From positions 1 through 12,800 of the forward strand of contig JBFIDG010000048.1 in assembly GCA_041581335.1 (NCBI GenBank): a DNA stretch of 12,800 nucleotides, given 5' to 3'. A model generated the notes under the pieces. It saw only the letters and a program-made list of their open reading frames with translations. It made no database searches and was not told the DNA's origin. Positions 1-5,749 of this stretch are shown here, piece by piece. The number at the start of each line of letters is the position of its first letter. The stretch's first letter is position 1. Source of the stretch: JBFGSX01 sp041581335 (GTDB lineage: Archaea; Thermoplasmatota; E2; JACPAO01; JAHFTW01). Made by a program: the position numbers and the translations under genes.

Positions 1-194
1 GGACTGCTCAGTACCGCATCGATGCCGGCTTCGTTGAGGAAGGCGTCGATGGCGGCGGCCTGGTGATGGCCGACGTCCGAGAGCGGCACGTCAAGACGTC
101 CGACGAAGGAGCCGACGTATTCCTGGGCGACCTCCCCGTGGCGGGCGAACCAGAGCGTTGTGGGCACAGGCGGGCAGCACCGGGACGGGTGCAT
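1..194 (-). CDS. Histidine phosphatase (phosphoglycerate mutase-like) family protein, C-terminus beyond window edge
   Basis: Only the first 64 codons are inside the window; the frame is still open at base 1. The translation carries the family's N-terminal signature: a hydrophobic beta strand (TLWFA), the catalytic RHGE motif (residues 18-21; the histidine is the phospho-acceptor in this family), then the GRLDVPLSDVG segment, which matches the usual 'G..D.PLT..G..QA' stretch, and IDAVLSS, which normally precedes the SPxxRA motif lost off the edge. The ATG at 194 is used here. An in-frame GTG at 167 would begin the protein right before the conserved strand and is an equally good start, since neither has a clear ribosome binding site. 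The gene is divergent from the small membrane protein at 261. The substrate cannot be told from this fragment: sugar phosphates, cobalamin intermediates and 3-phosphoglycerate are all possible. Confidence 0.82.
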   Translation of the reverse strand, partial: MHPSRCCPPVPTTLWFARHGEVAQEYVGSFVGRLDVPLSDVGHHQAAAIDAFLNEAGIDAVLSS

Positions 195-260
195 GGCCTT
201 TTTGGCGGCCAAGCGTTACTGCTTCACGTGACGGCAGGGCCGGCCGAATGGCTTGGGTAC

Positions 261-521
261 ATGGAGACGGAGCTGGATCCAGCCATCCAGGCCGAGGTCT
301 TGGTGGAATCCGCCCGCGCCGAAGCCCGCATCGCCATCCTCGAGATCCTGCTCGCCGCAGGCTTTGGGGTCTACTACGGGTGGGACACCCCCGTGTTCCG
401 CGGCGTCGCCTGGTTCGCGCTGTTCACGATCATTCCGCTCTTGCTGGATGCGATGGTGCGGCGCAGCGCCGCCAAGCGCCTCGAAGGCCTGGGACCGCGA
501 CCTCCCGCGGGCATCCGTTAG
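261..521 (+). CDS. Small two-helix membrane protein, function unknown
   Basis: This 86-residue protein has an acidic, helical N-terminus (residues 1-22, rich in Glu and Ala) and two hydrophobic stretches, about 24-41 and 48-66. They are joined by a short turn (WDTPVFRG) and followed by a basic tail (RRSAAKR). The pattern fits a helical hairpin in the membrane with the charged ends in the cytoplasm. The frame stays open upstream to position 63, but that stretch is Arg/Gly-rich, unlike a real protein, and overlaps the divergent phosphatase, so the ATG at 261 is preferred. Its stop overlaps the stop of the convergent PIN gene (518-520) by a few bases. I do not recognise a family. It could be a spurious frame, but its amphipathic and transmembrane pattern is unlike the other shadow frames here. 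Confidence 0.5.
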   Translation: METELDPAIQAEVLVESARAEARIAILEILLAAGFGVYYGWDTPVFRGVAWFALFTIIPLLLDAMVRRSAAKRLEGLGPRPPAGIR

Positions 522-883
522 CGCAGCGCCAGGCGTCGACCGCGCACGGAGACGACGGGCACACCGTGCTTGGCGGCTTCGTCACAGAGTCGCTTGTCGT
601 TGCTGCAGATCGCGGCCGACAGGCGGCGCACAACATCCAGCACGCCATCGTCGCCCGGAAGCTCCGTCGCCTCGACACGCCAGCGGGCCGTCAAGCGCAG
701 CGCGCCTTTGGCGGCACGGGAGCGGGCATCGTTGCCTTCCGCATGGTGGTGCAGTTCCTCGTGCACGCTGGCGGGCAGCACGGGTTCGTAAGCACCCAGG
801 ACCTCTTCCAGGCCCCCGATGAGATCGAGGCCGTCGGTGAAAGGCAGGAGCAGCGCGCTGGTGTCCAGCACGACGAGCATCAT
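518..883 (-). CDS. PIN-domain protein (putative ribonuclease), aIF2-gamma-linked type
   Basis: The 121-residue protein is a stand-alone PIN domain. The acidic residues expected for a Mg2+-dependent RNase are all visible: Asp7 in LDTSALL, Glu42/Glu43 in VHEEL, Asp78/Asp79 in the GDDGVLDVV stretch, and Asp96 in SNDKRL. The SNDKxLxxxAxxxGVPV ending is typical of the archaeal VapC9/Fcf1-like group and not of plasmid toxin VapCs. The start is one of two tandem ATGs (883 or 880). The gene begins 31 bp after the aIF2-gamma stop on the same strand, so the two are probably co-transcribed. A PIN gene beside aIF2-gamma is a recurrent archaeal arrangement and suggests a role in rRNA or tRNA processing, not toxin-antitoxin addiction. 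No antitoxin-like gene is next to it. The RNA target is unknown. Confidence 0.85.
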   Translation of the reverse strand: MMLVVLDTSALLLPFTDGLDLIGGLEEVLGAYEPVLPASVHEELHHHAEGNDARSRAAKGALRLTARWRVEATELPGDDGVLDVVRRLSAAICSNDKRLCDEAAKHGVPVVSVRGRRLALR

Positions 884-914
884 GGTGCCACCGCGCAGGC
901 GGCGGTCAGGGGCA

Positions 915-2168
915 TCAGCTCAGGACGCCGTGGCCGATGAGGCGCCAGCGGCCACCGACGCGGCGGCTGATGGCGACACGGCTGCCGGGCTCGGCTGCGA
1001 CCGGGAGCTTCAGGACGACCTCGGCTTCCTTGCCGGCGACGCCGAGCACCAGGCCGACCGTGGTCGCGGTGCCGACGTTGAGCATGAGGGGTTCCTTGAC
1101 CTTGATCGGGTCGACGGTGGTGTCCTCACTGGCACCGACGACGCGGTCCAGCAGGTGCACTTCCATCTTGAGACGGTCGAGGATGGCCGGGAGTTGGCCG
1201 GGCTTGCCGACGACGCGGCCGACGAGGTTGTCGGCCTTGGTGACCGCGGGGTCGAGTTCCGTGCCGATGGCGATGAGGCCGCCGGGGGTCGCCTCGTCGA
1301 TGGCCAGCGCGCCGCAGAACAGCGCCGTGATCTTCGTGGTCACGGGGATGTACTTCGTCTTGCCGTCCTTCTCGATCTTGACGCCGGGGCCGACCTCGAT
1401 CTTGTCGCCGATCTTCAGGACGCCGCGGGTCAGGCTGCCACCGATGACGCCGCCACGGATCTTCTTCGGGGCGGTGCCGGGCTTGTTGATGTCGAAGCTG
1501 CGGGCGACCAGGAGGTGCGGGGGCGCCTCGGGGTCGTGGGGCTTGCTCGGGATGTGCTCTTCGATGGCCTGGATGAGGGCACCGAGGTTGACATCGTGGT
1601 GAGCGGAGATGGGGATGATGGGCGCGTTCTCGGCGACGGTGCCCTTGACAAACGCCTTGATCTCCTTGAAGTTCTCAAGGGCGCGCTTCTCGCTGACCAG
1701 GTCGATCTTGTTCTGGACGATGACGATGTTCTTGGCGCCGACGACGTCCAAGGCCATCAGGTGTTCGCGGGTCTGCGGCTGCGGGCACTTCTCGTTGGCG
1801 GCGACCATCAACAGGGCGCCGTCCATGAGGGCGGCACCGGACAGCATCGTGGCCATCAGGGTCTCGTGACCAGGGGCGTCGACGAAGCTGACGCGGCGCA
1901 GCAGTTCAGGCTCACCGACGAGGCGTTCGTCCTTGGGGTGGACAGTGTAGACGTCTTCGCCGTCGGCGTCCTTGCCCTTGTAGAACGTGGAGTCCGCATA
2001 GCCCAGTTTGATGCTGATGCCACGCTTGATCTCTTCCGAGTGTTCGTCCGTCCACTTGCCACTAAGGGCCTTCGTCAACGTGGTCTTGCCGTGGTCGACG
2101 TGGCCGATGAGGCCGATGTTGACATCGGGTTGCGACGTTGCGCTCTTCTGGACGGTCACACTGGGCAC
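915..2168 (-). CDS. eif2g: Translation initiation factor aIF2 subunit gamma
   Basis: This is the GTPase subunit of the heterotrimeric factor that carries initiator Met-tRNA to the small ribosomal subunit. G-domain motifs, counted from the GTG at 2168: G1 GHVDHGKTT at 22-30, switch-1 RGISIKLGYAD at about 49-59, G3 DAPGH at 97-101, G4 NKID at 153-156, and G5 SAHHD after it. The two beta-barrel domains follow (for example RSFDINKPG and GGVIGGSL). The product is 417 residues, normal for the family. The frame is open for 38 more codons, but a TATA box at 2192-2200 lies about 27 nt before this GTG, which indicates a leaderless message starting there (GTG at 2159 is the alternative). Oddly, the segment between switch 1 and G3, where most archaeal aIF2-gamma proteins carry a four-cysteine zinc knuckle, has no cysteine. 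Confidence 0.97.
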   Translation of the reverse strand: MPSVTVQKSATSQPDVNIGLIGHVDHGKTTLTKALSGKWTDEHSEEIKRGISIKLGYADSTFYKGKDADGEDVYTVHPKDERLVGEPELLRRVSFVDAPGHETLMATMLSGAALMDGALLMVAANEKCPQPQTREHLMALDVVGAKNIVIVQNKIDLVSEKRALENFKEIKAFVKGTVAENAPIIPISAHHDVNLGALIQAIEEHIPSKPHDPEAPPHLLVARSFDINKPGTAPKKIRGGVIGGSLTRGVLKIGDKIEVGPGVKIEKDGKTKYIPVTTKITALFCGALAIDEATPGGLIAIGTELDPAVTKADNLVGRVVGKPGQLPAILDRLKMEVHLLDRVVGASEDTTVDPIKVKEPLMLNVGTATTVGLVLGVAGKEAEVVLKLPVAAEPGSRVAISRRVGGRWRLIGHGVLS

Positions 2169-2191
2169 AAAAGCGGCCGAGGCGGGCCGGT

Positions 2192-2200
2192 GATAAAAGG
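2192..2200 (-). promoter_or_regulatory. TATA box of the aIF2-gamma gene
   Basis: On the minus strand this reads CCTTTTATC, the most A/T-rich point of the 123-bp gap between the histidine kinase stop (2292) and aIF2-gamma. Its centre is about 27 nt upstream of the GTG at 2168, the standard distance from an archaeal TATA box to the transcription start. The transcript would therefore be leaderless, and this position decides the start codon. It also indicates that aIF2-gamma and the PIN gene have their own promoter and do not depend on the kinase gene. Confidence 0.6.
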
Positions 2201-2291
2201 GTGGGGACGGGAAACCATCCCCATTCCGAGCCCCCGGCTTGGTTCCAGCCCTGGTATCTGAGCCTCCAAGGCGCCGTGCCAAGCGTGGTCG

Positions 2292-3920
2292 TCAGCTGGC
2301 AGGCGCCGGCAGCCGCGGCATCGTCCAATGGAACGTGGCGCCATCCCCAGGCGCCGACTCAGCCCAGATCTTGCCTCCGTGGACCTTGACGATGCGCGCC
2401 ACCGTGGCCAGACCGATGCCCATCCCAGGCACCGAAGCGTCTGCACCGGCGCGCACGAAGGGCTCGAAGATCCTGAAGCCGAATCCTGCCGCGTCGAAGC
2501 CTGGCCCGTTGTCTTTGACGAAGAACGCGTCGCCGTCGCCGCCGATCTGGATGACGGGGTCCGGAGAGGACTGACTGAACTTCCAGGCGTTGCCGATCAG
2601 GTTGTCCAGGACGATGCGCAGGAGCTGCGGGTCGGCGTTCGCCGTGAGTCCTGGTGCCACCTCGATGCGGCAACGCGGCCCTTCGCCACGGGCCAACACC
2701 TCCTTGATCCCCTGCACGAGCGGGCCGATGGGCGTATCGACCCGTTGCTCTGGCTTCGAGGCCCTGCTGAACTGCAGCATGGCGGCGATGAAGGCCTCCA
2801 TGCGTTCGATCTGGCGCCGCATGGAGCCCAGGTCGGCCTCCAGACCCTTCTCGAGCTTCAGCGCCGCCACCTTGGTGTCCATCTTCATGGCCGTGAGTGG
2901 CTTCTGCAGGTCGTGGGTGACGGAGGATGCGAAGGCGTCGAGGTGACGATTGGCCCGTTCCAGTTCGGCGGTGCGCTCGGCGACGCGGACCTCTAGGACC
3001 TCGTTGAGGCCACGTAGCTCGGCGGTGCGCGCGTGGACGGTGCGCCGCAACGAGACGATCCACACGAGGCCGATGAGCAGGGAACCACCAAGGCCCCACG
3101 CAAGCGGCCGCAGCCAGGCCGGCGCCCCGCCCAGGTCGCGCTGGACGCCGAGGTCGTAGCCGCTCCAGTACTCGAAGATGGCCGTCTGTTCGCCCGGCGG
3201 GATGCTCTTCATGCCCTTGGTCATGATGGAGAGCATGATCGCGTTGCCCTCGGGCACACCCCAATTGGCGTCGGAGTAGTACAGGGGCTCGTCGAGGAAG
3301 CGGATATTGGTGAATCCCTCCTGGCGGATGACGTAGCCAGCGACGGGGATGTTCTCGAAGAAGCCGTCGACCTGGCCGGTCGAGACCGCCTCCAGGCCGG
3401 ATCTCATGTCGGCCACAGGGACCTGGATGATGCCTGGGCGGTTGTCGGCGAGCCACGCCCCGGCGGCGTAGTCTTGGATCACGGCGACGCGCTTGCCTTC
3501 CATCTGGGCGTTGCTGGTGAGGGGGCTGTCGGTGCGCACGTAGAACACTTCGCCGACGCGCATGTAGGGCCCCAGGAAATCCATGTAGGTGTCACGATCG
3601 TCACTGCGGGCCAAGCTTCCCAGGAGGTCGACCTCGCCGGCCCGCATGGCCTGCAATACGGCCGTCCAATTAGCGTACACGACGGTCTCGAACTCGATGT
3701 CCAGGTTGCGGCTGATACGGTTCAGGAGGTCGATGTTGATGCCTTCGACGGTTCCGTCGGCCAGCACCTGCTCGAACGGCGGATAGCCGGGATCAGGGGC
3801 GAACCGGATCGGGCCGTGGTTGTCGATCCAGGCACGCTCAGAAGGACTCAAAGGGTCGGCCTGGGCGCCTGCGAGCGGGATGGCCACTAGAGCCACGAAA
3901 CAGAGCACGGACCAACGCAT
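2292..3920 (-). CDS. Membrane sensor histidine kinase with extracytoplasmic solute-binding (SBP_bac_3-type) sensor domain
   Basis: The 542 residues run as follows: signal peptide (1-21, ending AGAQA); periplasmic-binding-protein type 3 domain (about 30-255, with APDPGYPPFE near its start, AMRAGEVDLL and a later VDGFFEN); one transmembrane helix (about 272-291); a coiled-coil linker (296-325); a HisKA dimerisation helix with phospho-acceptor His336 in VTHDLQKPL; and an HATPase with N-box Asn440/Asn444, G1 DNGPGF (470-475), F-box-like FEPF and G2 GMGIGL (499-504). It is a complete, active-looking kinase that should read a small extracellular ligand, amino-acid-like by analogy with this sensor class. 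No response regulator is in the window, so the output path is unknown. It sits between S6e and aIF2-gamma. A TTTTC box about 28 nt before the ATG suggests a leaderless transcript. Confidence 0.92.
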   Translation of the reverse strand: MRWSVLCFVALVAIPLAGAQADPLSPSERAWIDNHGPIRFAPDPGYPPFEQVLADGTVEGINIDLLNRISRNLDIEFETVVYANWTAVLQAMRAGEVDLLGSLARSDDRDTYMDFLGPYMRVGEVFYVRTDSPLTSNAQMEGKRVAVIQDYAAGAWLADNRPGIIQVPVADMRSGLEAVSTGQVDGFFENIPVAGYVIRQEGFTNIRFLDEPLYYSDANWGVPEGNAIMLSIMTKGMKSIPPGEQTAIFEYWSGYDLGVQRDLGGAPAWLRPLAWGLGGSLLIGLVWIVSLRRTVHARTAELRGLNEVLEVRVAERTAELERANRHLDAFASSVTHDLQKPLTAMKMDTKVAALKLEKGLEADLGSMRRQIERMEAFIAAMLQFSRASKPEQRVDTPIGPLVQGIKEVLARGEGPRCRIEVAPGLTANADPQLLRIVLDNLIGNAWKFSQSSPDPVIQIGGDGDAFFVKDNGPGFDAAGFGFRIFEPFVRAGADASVPGMGIGLATVARIVKVHGGKIWAESAPGDGATFHWTMPRLPAPAS

Positions 3921-3945
3921 CAGGAAAGCTACCCCTCAGCACGGC

Positions 3946-3973
3946 GAAAAGGCTTGCGCGCCGGCTGCAAGCC
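3946..3973 (-). promoter_or_regulatory. Dyad plus T-rich box upstream of the histidine kinase (operator/promoter, or terminator of S6e)
   Basis: A perfect 7-bp inverted repeat (GGCTTGC at 3951-3957, GCAAGCC at 3967-3973, 9-nt centre containing CCGG) is followed directly on the minus strand by TTTTC (3946-3950). The T-box centre is about 28 nt upstream of the kinase ATG at 3920, right for a TATA element with a leaderless start, so the dyad would cover the BRE region. A GC hairpin followed by a T-run also resembles an intrinsic terminator for the upstream S6e transcript. The sequence alone does not decide between the two readings. Confidence 0.4.
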
Positions 3974-4014
3974 CAAGAAGGGCGTCGCGTGGGCCGACGC
4001 CAACGCATCGGAAC

Positions 4015-4055
4015 AAAAGGGAGGGGAGGGGGAAGAAGGACCGGCCGAGGCGGCC
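4015..4055 (-). terminator. Possible transcription terminator of the S6e gene
   Basis: About 20 bp past the S6e stop, the minus strand has a short hairpin (GGCCG-CCT-CGGCC, 4043-4055) followed by a long pyrimidine tract ending in TTTT (4015-4018). Archaeal RNA polymerase releases at T-rich tracts, with or without a hairpin. The tract is mixed C and T, so termination here may be partial. Confidence 0.3.
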
Positions 4056-4074
4056 GATCAGCCGGGCGATGGGC

Positions 4075-4470
4075 CTAGGCCTGCTCGGCCAGGCCACCGA
4101 AGTGGTCAGCGACCGGCTTGCTGCCGGCCTTGACGACCTTCATGTTGACCTGCACGATGTCGGTGGTGACGACGTTGCCGCGGATCGACTTGCGCATGCG
4201 CTTGCCGGGGGCGTTGACGGGGTGGAAGCCGGAGCCTTCCGCCAGCAGGAGGCGGCGGCGTTCGGTGCCGGGGAAGTCCTTGCGCATCGGGAAGCCGCTG
4301 CCGTCGGTGCCGCCAGTGATCTGGAGCTTGTAACCGGGCAGGTTGACGTTGATGCCGTCGATGGTGTCGCCGATCTTCTTGCCCTGGACGTTCTGGGCGT
4401 GGTGACCGGTGACTTCGAAGTTGTAGGACTTGCCGTCGTTGTCGTTGATGACGATCTTGAAAGTGGCCAT
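4075..4470 (-). CDS. rps6e: Small ribosomal subunit protein S6e (eS6)
   Basis: This 131-residue protein matches the archaeal short form of S6e: the N-terminal strand ATFKIVIND, the GKKIGDTIDG turn, LPGYKLQITGGTDGSGFPM, then RRRLLLAEGSGFHP and the basic KRMRKSIRGNVV segment, with the IVQVNMKVVK strand before the end. Archaeal S6e proteins are this size because they lack the long phosphorylated C-terminal helix of the eukaryotic protein. The start is the ATG at 4470, preceded by GGAG about 10 nt upstream. S6e and aIF2-gamma genes are commonly close in archaea, so the kinase gene between them here looks like a later insertion. No clear TATA element lies at the leaderless distance; the nearest candidate is the GTTAAA stretch around 4620-4625, which would give a leader of roughly 120 nt. 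Confidence 0.96.
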   Translation of the reverse strand: MATFKIVINDNDGKSYNFEVTGHHAQNVQGKKIGDTIDGINVNLPGYKLQITGGTDGSGFPMRKDFPGTERRRLLLAEGSGFHPVNAPGKRMRKSIRGNVVTTDIVQVNMKVVKAGSKPVADHFGGLAEQA

Positions 4471-4781
4471 GTGTGGTTCTCCATTGGGTTGTCACCCGCC
4501 GGAGCCGTGAGGCTACGACGTGGCACAACTGCGGCGCAGGGTATGCCGAGACAGTCTCACGAGGAGAGAGCTCAGGGCAGCCACGGGCTTCCTGCGCAGG
4601 TGGGCCGACGACGCCCCACATTTAACGTGTGCGGCGGGCCAACGCGACCGCCACGGGCCGTGGCACGAGAGGTAGGACACCCGGCGTCTGGTACTGCCAG
4701 CGCCGACCACGTGCGGCGACGCCCGGACCGTCGACCCAGGCCCGAACAAGGCGCATACCCCTGCCAGACGCGGCCATGCCC
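4471..4781. other. 311-bp intergenic region with several inverted repeats; no gene recognised
   Basis: No credible coding frame and no tRNA or rRNA signature was found here. Seen directly: a GTTAAA stretch on the minus strand (about 4620-4625); a 15-nt dyad with 7-bp arms and one central base (GCCACGG/CCGTGGC, 4650-4664); a stem-loop with CGGCG and CTGG pairing to CCAG and CGCCG around the loop TACTG and with one bulged base (4682-4705); and a CGACG/CGTCG stem with a 7-nt loop (4717-4733). The region follows the heme-protein gene and precedes S6e, both on the minus strand. It may therefore hold the 3' end of the former and the promoter and leader of the latter. In DNA this rich in G+C some hairpins occur by chance. 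Confidence 0.45.
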
Positions 4782-5675
4782 TCAGGTTTCGTCGGGGGTC
4801 GGGCGCCACCCTAGAGCCGCGCCAGCAAGGACCACGAACAGGAGCGCTGCCGGGTACGGCGTGGCCTGGGCAGGCGACGTGGCGGGTACCGGGTGCGAGA
4901 CCCTGCCATGCCCTGCCGAGCGAAGCTCCACCAAGGCCGCATCGCCGTTGATTCGCAGGCGCCACTCACCTTCCGCTTCGACGTCCTTCCAAGGTCCGCC
5001 GGCCACGCGGTAGCCAAGATGGGTCGCGTTGCCGTCCGCGTGGTACCCGATGATCCGCACGCCATCGCCGACCCGTTCCAAGCGCTCGACGACCGGTGCG
5101 GCAAGAGGCAATGCCTCCCAGGCCGCGACGACCTCTGGGGCCGGCGTGACGACCCACTGCAGGGTGGCCACAGCGTCGCCTTGTTCCCCGCCGTCGGTCG
5201 TGTTCGTGGCGATGACGTGGTTGCCGTTGGCAGACATCACCGCCAACCAGAAGGTCACTGTGGTGGGGGGTTGGTGGGCGTCGGGGGCGGTCCATGCGAT
5301 GCTCCAGTCGCGACGCAACGTACCCTGGGGTTCGTAGGTGGCGACCGTCGGCGTCGGGAACCTGAGCAGACCCGCCATCCCCGTACCGGGGCCGACCGTG
5401 CCGGCCTCGACCTCCAGTTCGAAGCCCCCCTGCGGTTGCGGAGCGGGCATGGCCAAGGGGCCGCCAGTGACGGCCAGGCGCAGCGCATAGGTCTCACCCG
5501 GGCGCCATGTCTCGGGCGCCCCGTCCAGGTGGGCCGTGGCGGCGGCCGCCGCGGGCGCGTGACAGACGGTGCAGTCAGCGTTCCGACCGGAGAAGCCGGT
5601 GCTCGACGCGAACGTGGCTTCCACCTGGACGGCGACGGCGACGAGCACCAGCGCGACCACCAACCACTTGCCCAT
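4782..5675 (-). CDS. Exported, membrane-anchored protein with one CxxCH heme motif (choice-of-anchor V/Reeler-like)
   Basis: The 297-residue protein starts at the ATG at 5675. The frame runs open 68 codons further, but that part is Arg/Pro-rich and overlaps the divergent oxidase gene. Domain order: signal peptide (about 1-22); a short segment with CTVCH at 35-39, a c-type heme attachment motif; a beta-rich domain (about 55-180, beginning with WRPGETYALRLAVTGG and GGFELEVEAG) that resembles the choice-of-anchor V/Reeler-like domains, in which a CxxCH precedes the PGxTY strand; a second Ig-like beta domain (about 195-262); and a C-terminal hydrophobic helix (about 274-289) with a short charged tail. 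It is therefore a surface protein facing out, held by one helix, with probably a single heme. It is divergently paired with the copper-radical-oxidase-like lipoprotein, which hints at a shared redox role. Heme attachment is inferred from the motif only. Confidence 0.78.
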   Translation of the reverse strand: MGKWLVVALVLVAVAVQVEATFASSTGFSGRNADCTVCHAPAAAAATAHLDGAPETWRPGETYALRLAVTGGPLAMPAPQPQGGFELEVEAGTVGPGTGMAGLLRFPTPTVATYEPQGTLRRDWSIAWTAPDAHQPPTTVTFWLAVMSANGNHVIATNTTDGGEQGDAVATLQWVVTPAPEVVAAWEALPLAAPVVERLERVGDGVRIIGYHADGNATHLGYRVAGGPWKDVEAEGEWRLRINGDAALVELRSAGHGRVSHPVPATSPAQATPYPAALLFVVLAGAALGWRPTPDET

Positions 5676-5697
5676 GCCCGATGACCTGCCTACCGGC

Positions 5698-5726
5698 TCA
5701 AACCCGTTGCGGCGGTGGGTTCTTGG
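5698..5726. promoter_or_regulatory. Divergent promoter region between the heme protein and the copper-oxidase-like gene
   Basis: The two start codons are only 74 bp apart. Each strand carries a similar box at the archaeal TATA distance: GGGTTTGA on the minus strand (T-rich core 5698-5702, about 25 nt from the ATG at 5675) and GGGTTCTTGG on the plus strand (5717-5726, core about 28 nt from the ATG at 5750). Both genes would then be transcribed as leaderless messages from back-to-back promoters. The plus-strand 10-mer recurs exactly before the next gene. Confidence 0.4.
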
Positions 5727-5749
5727 GGGGCCGGGTGACTGCCACGGCG

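Noticed and set aside
63..260. N-terminal extension of the small membrane protein back to position 63
   Set aside because: This part overlaps the RHGE-containing phosphatase on the other strand and does not look like protein; the helical, membrane-like part begins at 261.
518..883. VapC toxin of a toxin-antitoxin pair
   Set aside because: No small antitoxin-like gene precedes it; it follows aIF2-gamma, and its C-terminal motif fits the housekeeping archaeal PIN group better.
819..2261. Long plus-strand open frame opposite aIF2-gamma
   Set aside because: It is antisense to a clearly recognised GTPase gene and has the Asp/Val/Gly-rich composition typical of the reverse strand of GC-rich coding DNA.
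3033..3890. 285-codon plus-strand frame opposite the histidine kinase sensor domain
   Set aside because: It is antisense to a gene with signal peptide, sensor, HisKA and HATPase motifs in correct order.
4731..4765. Resemblance of CCCAGGCCCGAA to the conserved loop of SRP 7S RNA
   Set aside because: The GGAAG tetraloop, the asymmetric AGCA side and the surrounding long helix are not present, so no SRP RNA can be supported.
4471..4781. tRNA or RNase P RNA hidden in the largest gene-free gap
   Set aside because: No TTCRANY T-loop with flanking stems was found on either strand, and a GAGGAGAG stretch near 4560 lacks the other conserved RNase P regions.
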